Source: Streptomyces yatensis
GTDB taxonomy: Bacteria > Actinomycetota > Actinomycetes > Streptomycetales > Streptomycetaceae
Reading direction: 5' to 3'
NCBI RefSeq assembly: GCF_018069625.1
Contig: NZ_CP072941.1
Span: 8,060,001 to 8,124,000 of the forward strand
Length of the DNA stretch: 64,000 bases
This document shows positions 48,762-58,081 of the stretch, one piece after another. A model generated the notes under the pieces. The model ran no database searches, was not told the DNA's origin, and saw nothing but the letters and a program-made list of their open reading frames with translations. A program made the translations under genes and the position numbers. Position 1 is the stretch's first letter; every line of letters begins with the position of its first letter.

Positions 48762-49769
48762 TCACCAGGTGAAGGCGAGTGGCTTACCCGGTCGGCCGGG
48801 GGCAGGCACCGGGCCGGTGTGCCGGACGAATCCCTTGCCGGGCGCGCCGACCTCCTCCGTCAGCCAGTTGGCGGCGTCGATGAGCCGGGCCAGGTCGATT
48901 CCGGTGCGCACCCCGGCCAGTTCCAGCAGCTGCACCGCGTCCTCGGTGCACAGACCGCCGCCGTGGGTGCCGGGCATGGCGGGATGGCCGCCGCTGCCGG
49001 CGAGCGAGGTGTCGATGCCACGGACGCCCAGCTCCAGCAGGGGGAGCAGGGCCGCCAGGCCCATGCCGCGCCCGTCGTGGATCTGCACGGTGAGGTGGTC
49101 GGCGGGCACATGCGCGAGCGCGGCGGTGACGAGTTCCCGGATCTGCGGCGGCGCCGCGTAGCCGACGGAGTCGGCGAGGATCCAGTGGTCCACCCCGATG
49201 TCGAGGAGCCGCCGGGCCAGCGGCTCCAGGTCCGCGCCGGAGCGGGCGGGGCCGGTGGGGCCGCCCCAGGCGAAGATGAGATAGGTGCCGAGCACGATGT
49301 CGTGGTCGGCGGCGAACGCGGCCATGCGCTCCAGCTCGGCGAGGGATTCCGTCGTCGGCCGGCCGGTGTTGGCGCGGGCGAAGTCCTCGTCCACCGACAG
49401 GAGGAAGGACGCCGTGTCCGCCCCCGCGTCCACCGCGCGGGCGAGCCCGCGGGCGTTGCCGACGCAGCATCCCAGGGTGAGGCCGGGGACCCGCGGGACC
49501 CGGGCGAACACCTCCGCGGCGTCGGCCAGGCCCGGCACCAGATCGGGGCGTACGAACGAGGACAGCTCGAACGCGCGGACCCCGGCGTCCAGGAGCCGTC
49601 GGACGAGCTCGGTCTTCACCTCGGTGGGGACCAGATGGTCCTGGAAGGTCAGGCGCGGCGCGATCTCGCGGATGCGCACGTCGTCGGGCAGGGTCACGGT
49701 CGGTTCCTCGGACATGGCGGGGCGGGTCCGTTCCTCGGACATGGCGGGGCGGGTCCGTTCCTCAGACAT
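48762..49769 (-). CDS. HMG-CoA lyase-like protein with altered active site
   Basis: A 335-residue DRE-TIM-barrel protein aligned throughout with HMG-CoA lyase: FELSSFVRPDLVPGLADAAE and WILADSVGYAAPPQIRE match family blocks. Key residues differ. The RDGLQ motif is PRLTFQ (metal-binding Asp to Leu), HxH is QIHDGRG (first His to Gln), the catalytic-loop Cys is His (AGSGGHPAM), and the last metal ligand Asn is Gly. C-C lyase chemistry by the usual route is therefore doubtful. Three in-frame ATGs arise from a 27-bp tandem repeat; the first overlaps the ligase stop by 8 nt. It ends a six-gene operon. Confidence 0.82.
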   Translation of the reverse strand: MSEERTRPAMSEERTRPAMSEEPTVTLPDDVRIREIAPRLTFQDHLVPTEVKTELVRRLLDAGVRAFELSSFVRPDLVPGLADAAEVFARVPRVPGLTLGCCVGNARGLARAVDAGADTASFLLSVDEDFARANTGRPTTESLAELERMAAFAADHDIVLGTYLIFAWGGPTGPARSGADLEPLARRLLDIGVDHWILADSVGYAAPPQIRELVTAALAHVPADHLTVQIHDGRGMGLAALLPLLELGVRGIDTSLAGSGGHPAMPGTHGGGLCTEDAVQLLELAGVRTGIDLARLIDAANWLTEEVGAPGKGFVRHTGPVPAPGRPGKPLAFTW

Positions 49770-49780
49770 GGCGGGTCGGC
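49701..49780 (+). repeat. Three 27-bp tandem repeats that triplicate a start codon
   Basis: Copies at 49701, 49728 and 49755 (the last slightly diverged) each contain CCTCGGACATGGCGG, the reverse complement of which supplies an ATG and MSEERTRPA. The HMG-CoA lyase-like gene can thus start at 49769, 49742 or 49715. Confidence 0.85.
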
Positions 49781-51405
49781 CTGAGCCCGGCGGCGTACGA
49801 GTCCCAGGCGTCCGCCGCACCCTGCAGGCGCAGGTCGTCCTTGCGCACCTTGCCGGTCGGGGTGGCGGGCAGCTCGCCGAGGATCCGGTAGTAGCGCGGG
49901 ACCATGAAGTGCGGCATGGACCGGTCGCAGTGCGCGAAGAGCCGCTCCAGGTCCAGCCGGCGGCCGGGTTCGACCTGCAGCACCGCCAGCACCTCCTCCT
50001 CGCCCAGCTCGGACGGGGCGCCCACCGCGGCGGCGGCCACCACTCCGGGATAGGCGAGCAGCACCGACTCCACCTCGTGGGAGGAGATGTTCTCGCCGCG
50101 GCGGCGCAGGGCGTCCTTCTTGCGGTCGATGAAGTAGAAGTAGCCGTCGTCGTCGGTGTAGCCGAGGTCCCCGGTGTGCCACCACAGGTCCCGCACGGTC
50201 GCCAGCGTCGCGGCCGGATTCCGGTGGTAGCCCGAGAACATGATGTGCGGCAGCCGCGGCCGGTAGACGATCTCCCCGGCCTGGCCGGGGGCGGCCCGGT
50301 GGCCGGACTCGTCGTGGATCTCGAGGATGGACGACGCGGTGGGCAGGCCGATCGAGCCGATCTTCCGGGCGTCCAGCGGGTTGTAGAGGACGTTCTTGAT
50401 CTCGGTGAGACCGTAGCCCTCGACGATGTGCACGCCGAACCGCTCCTCGAAGGGATGCAGGATCTGCGGCGGGGCGGGCGCGGCGAACAGCTTGCTGACC
50501 CGGTGGTCCCGGTCGCGCTCCGACGGCGGCTGGGCCAGGAGCATCGGCAGGATGGAGCCGAGCGCGTTGAACTGGGTGACCCGGTGCGTCCGCACCTCGT
50601 CCCAGAACCCGCTCGCGCTGAACCTGCGGCCGAGCACCAGCGTCGCACCGGCGTAGAAGCAGTGCAGCGAGATGTTGATCTGGGCCGCGCCGTGGAACAG
50701 CGGCAGACAGGTGTAGAGCCGCTCGTCGGGCGCCGTGCCCATCTGCGCGGCACACTCGCGCCCGCCGACCAGGGCCATCAGATGCGGCTGCACCACGCCC
50801 TTGCTGCGCCCGGTGGTACCCGAGGTCAGCATGATCGCGAACGGATGGTCCGGCGCCACGCGGGGGAGCGGCGCCGCCGGGTCGCCGGCCGCCAGCAGCT
50901 CGCGCCAGGTCCACACCTCGACCCCGGGCGGGGTGCGACGGGGGACCGCGTCGTCCAGCAGCACCACCGACGTCAGGGTTTCCGGCGGTTCCGGCAGCTC
51001 GGCGACGAGCTCCAGCAGGGCCGCCTCGGTGACCAGGACGCGTACGTCGGTGCCGCGCAGCGCATGGTCGAGGAACGAGCCCTTGTAGGCGGTGTTGACC
51101 GGCACCTCCACCAGCCCGGCGCGGGCCGCGCCCAAGCAGGTGAGCAGGTATTCGGGCCGGTTGGGCAGGAAGATGCCGACCGAGCTGCCCGGGGCGGCGC
51201 CCAGCGCGAGCAGCCCGCGCGCCACCTCGGACACCGCCGCGTCGAGCGCCCCATAGGTCAGCTCGGTGCCGTCGAAGACCAGCGCGGTCCGGTCCGGGTG
51301 CGCCGCGGCCCGGGCGGCGATCAGCCCGCCCACCGTCCCGTCGGCGAGATCGTCGAAAGGGACACCGGTCCTTCGCGAGGTGGTGGTTCCGGTGGTTCCC
51401 CTCAT
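49762..51405 (-). CDS. AMP-forming acyl-CoA ligase
   Basis: A 547-residue ANL enzyme: FAIMLTSGTTGRSKGVVQPH (AMP motif, about 175-194), EGYGLTEIKN (A5), WWHTGDLGYTDDDGYFYFID (A7), RKKDALRRRGENISSHEVES (A8) and ATPTGKVRKDD with the catalytic Lys. RRRGENIS is typical of the crotonobetaine/fatty-acid-CoA ligase subgroup. The ATG at 51405 overlaps the monooxygenase stop by 4 nt. It probably activates the carboxylate substrate or intermediate of this catabolic operon; the acid is unknown. Confidence 0.9.
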   Translation of the reverse strand: MRGTTGTTTSRRTGVPFDDLADGTVGGLIAARAAAHPDRTALVFDGTELTYGALDAAVSEVARGLLALGAAPGSSVGIFLPNRPEYLLTCLGAARAGLVEVPVNTAYKGSFLDHALRGTDVRVLVTEAALLELVAELPEPPETLTSVVLLDDAVPRRTPPGVEVWTWRELLAAGDPAAPLPRVAPDHPFAIMLTSGTTGRSKGVVQPHLMALVGGRECAAQMGTAPDERLYTCLPLFHGAAQINISLHCFYAGATLVLGRRFSASGFWDEVRTHRVTQFNALGSILPMLLAQPPSERDRDHRVSKLFAAPAPPQILHPFEERFGVHIVEGYGLTEIKNVLYNPLDARKIGSIGLPTASSILEIHDESGHRAAPGQAGEIVYRPRLPHIMFSGYHRNPAATLATVRDLWWHTGDLGYTDDDGYFYFIDRKKDALRRRGENISSHEVESVLLAYPGVVAAAAVGAPSELGEEEVLAVLQVEPGRRLDLERLFAHCDRSMPHFMVPRYYRILGELPATPTGKVRKDDLRLQGAADAWDSYAAGLRPTRHV

Positions 51406-52433
51406 GCGCCCAGCTCCCTCTTCACTCGGGCCAGAAATCCCTCCAGCGCCGGGTCCCACGCCGCCTCGGCGCCGGTCGTCACGAGGAAGGTGCCGACTCC
51501 CAGATCCCGGTACCTGCCGAGGGTGTCCAGGATGCGCTCCTCGCTGCCGACCAGCGCCTGGGAGTTGGCGAATCCGCCCAGCAGCTTGGTCAGGCCGGTC
51601 CAGAAGCAGTCGTCGTGCAGCTCGTCCTCGGTGAGCGCGAGCGCGCGCTCCCGCCCCACGGAGGTGTCGGTCGAGGAGGAGCGCAGGTAGGTCGTGGTGC
51701 CCGCGGCCTCGGCGATCCGCCGCTCCACGGCGCGGGCCCGGGCCCAGGCGTCGTCGTCGGTGTCGCCGACGAACAGCCGCAGGCTCAGGGAGAACCGCAT
51801 GGCGCGGCCGTAGCGCTCGGCCGCGGCGGTGACCCGGTCGATGCGTTCCTTCGTGCCGGCGAACGGCTCGCCCCACAGCATGTAGAGGTCGGCGTGGCGG
51901 GCTCCGAAGTCCACCGCGTCGTCGCTCTCGCCCCCCATGAAGATCGGGACCTGCCCCTGCACCGGCCTGGTCCGGAGCTTCACCGCCTCGGCCGTGTAGT
52001 ACGCGCCGTGGTGGTCGAAGGGCGTGGTCTCGGTCCACGTACGGCGGACGACGTCGAGATACTCGACCGCCCTGCGGTAGCGCTCGCTCTTGGCGAGGTG
52101 GTCCGACTCGCGGCGCAGGTCCTTGTCCGAGCCGCCGACGACCACGTTGACGGCGAGCCGGCCGCGGGCGAGCACGTCGAGGGTGGCGAAGTAGCGCGCG
52201 GCGGCGACCGGCGGCATCACCCCGGGCCGGTGCGCGACGATGGGCGAGAACTTCCTGGAGTGCGCGAGCGCGAACGGCGCGGTGGCGTGGTTGTGCGGCC
52301 AGGTGGCGGAGTATCCGACCAGGACGCGGTCGATGACCTGCGAGCGGTCCAGTTCCTGGACCCTCGCGAGCAGCCGGTCGGGGTCGGTCTCGTCGGCCTG
52401 GAGGGGCTGCAGCCCGGTGAAGAAGTCGACCAT
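51402..52433 (-). CDS. LLM-class flavin monooxygenase, SsuD-like
   Basis: A 343-residue TIM-barrel luciferase-like monooxygenase. HRPGVMPPVAAARYFATLDV, GRLAVNVVVGGSDKDLRRES and SERYRRAVEYLDVVRRTW follow alkanesulfonate monooxygenase SsuD closely, as does ADLYMLWGEPFAGTKERID. Residues seen in the SsuD active site appear changed (His228 region reads SLSLRLFVG; Arg297 region reads TKLLGGFAN), so sulfonates need not be the substrate. It uses reduced flavin, which the flavin reductase four genes upstream would supply. It lies 10 bp after the thioesterase. Confidence 0.88.
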   Translation of the reverse strand: MVDFFTGLQPLQADETDPDRLLARVQELDRSQVIDRVLVGYSATWPHNHATAPFALAHSRKFSPIVAHRPGVMPPVAAARYFATLDVLARGRLAVNVVVGGSDKDLRRESDHLAKSERYRRAVEYLDVVRRTWTETTPFDHHGAYYTAEAVKLRTRPVQGQVPIFMGGESDDAVDFGARHADLYMLWGEPFAGTKERIDRVTAAAERYGRAMRFSLSLRLFVGDTDDDAWARARAVERRIAEAAGTTTYLRSSSTDTSVGRERALALTEDELHDDCFWTGLTKLLGGFANSQALVGSEERILDTLGRYRDLGVGTFLVTTGAEAAWDPALEGFLARVKRELGA

Positions 52434-52443
52434 GGTGTGGTCC

Positions 52444-52956
52444 TCAGCTTTCTGGGGGGAGTGCCTGATGGGGAAGGGGCCGGCGGACGAGCCAGTCGCG
52501 GTGCCGGGCGAAGTGATCGGGACGGCGGGTGCGCAGCTCCGCGCGGGCGGTGGCCAGCGGCGTCCCGGTGGGGGCGAGCGTCATCCGCGCCGAGACCTTC
52601 CAGCGTCTGCCGTGGTGGGCGTCGATCCGCGCCAGGACCGTGAGCTGCCGCTCGACGGGCACCGGGCGCAGGTACTCGACCGCCAGGGACTTGGTGACCA
52701 GCCGCGGCTCGGTGCGCAGGGCGGCCATGGCGAGCACATCGTCGAAGACCGCGGCGATCCAGCCGCCGTGCGCCACGTCCGGACCGCCGTGCCAGGAGCG
52801 TGCGCAGACGACGTCGAACCGCAGGTCCCCGTCGTGCGCACCGGCGGCCTCCACACCCAGCCGGCAGGCGTCGTCCGGGGCGCAGCCGCCGCACAGCAGC
52901 CGGCCCGAGGCGGACGGCTCGATCGCGAACGCGTCGGCGTCGCGGGCGTCAGCCAT
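52444..52956 (-). CDS. PaaI-type hot-dog thioesterase
   Basis: A 170-residue single hot-dog protein. DVAHGGWIAAVFDDVLAMAA (about 60-79) carries the HGG motif and catalytic Asp of the PaaI/DUF4442 thioesterase family, and KSLAVEYLRPVPVERQL is the next strand. In the family it frees acids from acyl-CoA thioesters. The start overlaps the upstream dehydrogenase stop by 8 nt (ATGGCTGA). With an acyl-CoA ligase in the same operon it may rescue CoA from dead-end thioesters. Confidence 0.88.
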   Translation of the reverse strand: MADARDADAFAIEPSASGRLLCGGCAPDDACRLGVEAAGAHDGDLRFDVVCARSWHGGPDVAHGGWIAAVFDDVLAMAALRTEPRLVTKSLAVEYLRPVPVERQLTVLARIDAHHGRRWKVSARMTLAPTGTPLATARAELRTRRPDHFARHRDWLVRRPLPHQALPPES

Positions 52957-53989
52957 GGGCCGTTCCCCCGGCGTGGGTGACGTCTCCCGCCTCCCGGCGC
53001 ATGGCCTCGACCACCGCCGCGGACACCTCGATCGTGCCGCGCCGAAGCGCCTCGTCGCGGCAGGCGGCCGAGCGGTCGAACGGCACCCGTACGGCGCCGC
53101 CGCCCTCGGTGGGGCGGGTCGCCCGGACCGCGTCGGCGAAGGCGGCGACCCGTCGGCGGTAGTCCTCCGCGTCGGTCAGCACACCGGGGTCGACCAGCAC
53201 GACGAAGAAGCCGCAGTCCGAGATCCCCGGCGGGTCGGCGGCCGCGCCGGCCATCATGCCCAGCAGCTGGACGACCATCGCCAGCCCGGAGCCCTTGTGC
53301 CCGCCCCACACCCCGAACGCGCCCTCCAGCGCGGCCGCCGGGTCGAGCGTCGGGGCGCCGGTGGCGTCGTACGCCTGGCCGGGCGCGAGCTCCGCGCCGA
53401 GCCGGGCCTTGAGCAGCACCTCGCCGTACATGACCGACGCGGTGCCGATGTCCCAGATGACCGGCGCCGGGGTGGAGGGGAAGCCGAAGGCGATCGGATT
53501 GGTGCCGAACCGGCCCTCGGTGCCGCCGTGCGGTGCCACCACCGCGGGCCCGCTGCCCGCGATCATCCCGGCGAGTCCGGCGTCCGCCGCCTTCTCCAGG
53601 TAGTACGAGAACATGCCGGTGTACCAGGTGTTACGGGCGCCCACGACCGCGATGCCGTGCGCACGGGCCTTGGCCACGGCCAGGTCCAGCGCGCGCATGC
53701 CGACGAGATAGCCGACCCGGTCGCCGCCGTCGAGGGTCGCGGACACCGCGGTCTCGGCGACGACCCGGATCGGGCCCGGGGGCTCCGCGGTGGCGCGGAT
53801 GCGTTCCACCACGGACAGCGCGCGGGCGAGCCCGCCGAAGGACAGGCCGCGCAGTTCGCAGTCGAGCAGATGGTCGGCGATGATGCCGGCCTCGGCCGCG
53901 GTGTGCCCGGCGCGGGTCATCGCCGCGGAGACGAGGGCGTGGGCGTCGGAGGGCGTCAGCGTGGTCATGGGTGGGTGCTGTCGGGTCAT
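52949..53989 (-). CDS. Ldh family (malate/L-lactate/ureidoglycolate dehydrogenase-type) oxidoreductase
   Basis: A 346-residue protein of the Ldh_2 family, unrelated to classical LDH. RGLSFGGLARALSVVERIRA, YLVGMRALDLAVAKARAHGI, VVGARNTWYTGMFSYYLEKA (substrate/His region changed in part), GRFGTNPIAFGFP and VWGGHKGSGLAMVVQLLGMM are family blocks. It oxidises 2-hydroxy acids with NAD(P) as in ureidoglycolate or sulfolactate dehydrogenases. The ATG at 53989 follows GGAAGG; a TTG one codon earlier is unlikely. It overlaps the thioesterase gene by 8 nt and is 42 bp from the flavin reductase. Confidence 0.87.
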   Translation of the reverse strand: MTRQHPPMTTLTPSDAHALVSAAMTRAGHTAAEAGIIADHLLDCELRGLSFGGLARALSVVERIRATAEPPGPIRVVAETAVSATLDGGDRVGYLVGMRALDLAVAKARAHGIAVVGARNTWYTGMFSYYLEKAADAGLAGMIAGSGPAVVAPHGGTEGRFGTNPIAFGFPSTPAPVIWDIGTASVMYGEVLLKARLGAELAPGQAYDATGAPTLDPAAALEGAFGVWGGHKGSGLAMVVQLLGMMAGAAADPPGISDCGFFVVLVDPGVLTDAEDYRRRVAAFADAVRATRPTEGGGAVRVPFDRSAACRDEALRRGTIEVSAAVVEAMRREAGDVTHAGGTAHG

Positions 53990-54031
53990 CAAGGGGCCTT
54001 CCGTCAGCGGTGAGTTCGGGGAGTTCGCCGC

Positions 54032-54547
54032 TCAGGCGGCCGCGAGGTGGCGGTAGCCGCTCTGGAAGAACAGCAGCGGGGACGCCTCGGCGCGGGCGTC
54101 GAGGTCGTCGACCTGGCCGATGACGATGTGGTGGTCACCGGCGTCGTGGACGGCCTGGATGGTGCAGCCGATCCACGCCACCACGCCCTCGATGACCGGA
54201 TCCCCGTGCGGCCCCGGCCGCCAGGCCACGTTCGCGAACTTGTCCCCGCCGGACGCGGACAGCGCGCGGCAGATGTCCTCCTGACCGGCGGCGAGGACGT
54301 TCACACAGAAGGTGCCGCGGTCGGCGATGGCCGGGAACGTCGATGAGCTCTTGCCCGGCAGGAACGCCACCAGCGGCGGGGCGAGCGAGACCGAGGTGAA
54401 CGACGAGACGGCCATGCCCACCGGATTGCCGTGCGCGTCACGGGAGGTGATCGCGGTGATGCCGCTGGCGAAGTGCCCCAGAACGGACCGGAACCGGGTG
54501 GGATCGGGGCCCTGCCGCGCGGAATGAGGGAAGCGCGTTGTAAGCAT
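54032..54547 (-). CDS. Flavin reductase domain protein
   Basis: A 171-residue FMN-binding split-barrel flavin reductase: FRSVLGHFASGITAITSRDA, GNPVGMAVSSFTSVSLAPPL, TFCVNVLAAGQEDICRALSA and GDHHIVIGQVDDLDA are the family blocks (HpaC/RutF type). It supplies reduced FMN/FAD to a partner monooxygenase, most simply the SsuD-like enzyme in the same operon. The ATG at 54547 has no ribosome site; TTGCAA and TATCAT are placed so that transcription could start at the ATG, giving a leaderless mRNA. It is first in the operon and divergent from a MarR gene. Confidence 0.88.
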   Translation of the reverse strand: MLTTRFPHSARQGPDPTRFRSVLGHFASGITAITSRDAHGNPVGMAVSSFTSVSLAPPLVAFLPGKSSSTFPAIADRGTFCVNVLAAGQEDICRALSASGGDKFANVAWRPGPHGDPVIEGVVAWIGCTIQAVHDAGDHHIVIGQVDDLDARAEASPLLFFQSGYRHLAAA

Positions 54548-54576
54548 GCTGAGATGATATAAGCATGCGTGCATAT
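54541..54576. promoter_or_regulatory. MarR operator candidate with two TAAGCATGC copies and overlapping promoter
   Basis: TAAGCATGC occurs at 54541-54549 and 54560-54568, 19 bp apart. The second is inside the inverted repeat ATAAGCA-TGCG-TGCATAT (54559-54576; one mismatch). On the minus strand TTGCAA-N16-TATCAT overlaps them and ends 6 nt before the flavin reductase ATG. A MarR dimer here would block that promoter. Confidence 0.6.
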
Positions 54577-54627
54577 TGCAAGAGAGCTGATGCCATCGGT
54601 CGGGGACCGTGCCATTACGCTGCAGAC

Positions 54628-55155
54628 GTGACAGACCCGCTGCCGTACATCAGCCCCCTGAACGACGACCGGACCCCGCCGCGGGCGGCCACGGGCATGG
54701 ACGAGGCGTCCTCGCTGATCGACGCGGCCTTCCGGCTCGAGCGAGCGGTCACCAGGATCGGAAACGGCCGACTGCGGCCGTGGAACATGACGCTGTCGAG
54801 CTATACCGCGCTGCGGATCATCGCCGACCAGCCCCAGCTCACCCTCGCCCAGCTGGCGCGGCGCTGTTACGCGCGGCCGCAGACCATGACCCGCATCGTC
54901 ACCCAGCTGGAGAACCGCGGCTTCGTGGCCCGCGGCTCGCATCCGGAGAGCGAACGGGCGCTGTCGCTGCGGGTCACCGACGCGGGCCTGGCCGCGCTGG
55001 CGGAGATGGGCGCCGAGGTACTCAAGATCAGCGACACCCTGAACGCCACGCTCGGCCCGGAGGACATCGTGGCGGCCGACCAGCATCTGCGCCGGGCCGC
55101 GCTGGTGGTGGAGAACGAACTGCGGGAGATGAAGCGGCCGGAGGGCGACGGATGA
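54628..55155 (+). CDS. MarR family transcriptional regulator
   Basis: A 175-residue MarR protein. The winged helix is at about 55-125: SSYTALRIIADQPQLTLAQL, ARRCYARPQTMTRIVTQLEN, RGFVARGSHPESERALSLRV. I chose the GTG at 54628; TTACGCT positioned 6-7 nt upstream suggests a leaderless transcript, and an ATG at 54565 would overlap the operator. It is divergent from the six-gene catabolic operon and should repress it until a small aromatic or acidic ligand binds, as MarR proteins usually do. The gene ends in a strong terminator shared with kdpC. Confidence 0.88.
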   Translation: MTDPLPYISPLNDDRTPPRAATGMDEASSLIDAAFRLERAVTRIGNGRLRPWNMTLSSYTALRIIADQPQLTLAQLARRCYARPQTMTRIVTQLENRGFVARGSHPESERALSLRVTDAGLAALAEMGAEVLKISDTLNATLGPEDIVAADQHLRRAALVVENELREMKRPEGDG

Positions 55156-55188
55156 GCCGGGCGGCTCCGGCCCCCGGGACATGACGAC

Positions 55189-55229
55189 GGGAGCCGGTGG
55201 CCGGAGAATGTCCCCGGCCACCGGCTCCC
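55189..55229. terminator. Strong bidirectional terminator between marR and kdpC
   Basis: GGGAGCCGGTGGCCGG (55189-55204) and its exact complement (55214-55229) form a 16-bp perfect stem with a 9-nt loop between two convergent genes. Confidence 0.75.
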
Positions 55230-55251
55230 GCTTCTCTTCGCGCGTCAGCCC

Positions 55252-55283
55252 GTCAGTGCTTGGCCACGTCAGTGCTTGGCCAC
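55252..55283 (+). repeat. 16-bp tandem duplication at the kdpC stop codon
   Basis: GTCAGTGCTTGGCCAC occurs twice in direct succession (55252-55267 and 55268-55283). The second copy encodes the VAKH-stop end of KdpC; the first is a downstream duplicate of that end. Confidence 0.8.
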
Positions 55284-55937
55284 GAGGCCCTCGAGCGCGA
55301 TGTTGAGTTCGAGGACGTTCACCCGCGGCTCGCCGATGAAGCCGATGGTGCGGCCCTCGGTCCTGTCCTCGACCAGCTTCTCCACCTGGGCGACGGACAG
55401 CCCGTTCCGCTCCGCGACCCGGTGGACCTGGAGCTCCGCGTAGCGCGGGGAGATGTCCGGGTCCAGGCCGGAGCCGGAGGACGTCACCGCGTCGGCGGGC
55501 ACCTGGGACGGCCGGACGGTGTGGCCGGGCACCGAGTTGTTCCTGACGACCGCGGCCTTGGCGTCCTTGACCTGCTGGAGAAGGTCCTCGCTGTCGGCGG
55601 AGAGGTTGGTGGCTCCGGACAGCAGCAGCGTGTACCGGGTGTTGACGCTGTTGGCGCCGAGGCCGTTCGCCGGACGTCCCTGGAACCACTTCAGATCGGG
55701 GTCCGGGGTCTCCTGGCCCTTCTTCAGCGGCAGGTTGTACGGCTGCCCGATCAGCGAGGAGCCGACGACCTTGCCGTTCGCCGTGATCTCGGAGCCGTTC
55801 GCCTTGTCGTGGAACAGCCCCTGGGCGATGCCGGTGACCACCAGCGGATAGATGACGCCCGTGACCAGGGTCAGTACGAGCAGGGCCCGCAGACCGGCCC
55901 CGAACAGCCGGGCGGTGTTCATGACGGAATGGTTCAT
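55269..55937 (-). CDS. kdpC: KdpC, potassium-transporting ATPase subunit C
   Basis: A 222-residue single-pass membrane protein with the KdpC pattern: ALLVLTLVTGVIYPLVVTGI as the helix, GSSLIGQPYNLPLKKGQETP, YFQGRP-like WFQGRPANG, NSVNTRY-LLSGATNLS and SGSGLDPDISPRYAELQVHR with the conserved Asp/Ser patch. KdpC stabilises the KdpA-KdpB complex and raises ATP affinity. It follows kdpB by 5 bp at the end of the kdpFABC operon. No kdpDE sensor genes are in the window. Confidence 0.95.
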   Translation of the reverse strand: MNHSVMNTARLFGAGLRALLVLTLVTGVIYPLVVTGIAQGLFHDKANGSEITANGKVVGSSLIGQPYNLPLKKGQETPDPDLKWFQGRPANGLGANSVNTRYTLLLSGATNLSADSEDLLQQVKDAKAAVVRNNSVPGHTVRPSQVPADAVTSSGSGLDPDISPRYAELQVHRVAERNGLSVAQVEKLVEDRTEGRTIGFIGEPRVNVLELNIALEGLVAKH

Positions 55938-55942
55938 GGCGG

Positions 55943-58080
<2,138 letters not shown>

Positions 58081-58081
<1 letters not shown>

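Noticed and set aside
51402..52433. Alkanesulfonate monooxygenase ssuD
   Set aside because: The fold and several blocks match, but active-site regions differ, no ssuABC transporter is present, and neighbours are acyl-CoA enzymes. I kept only SsuD-like.
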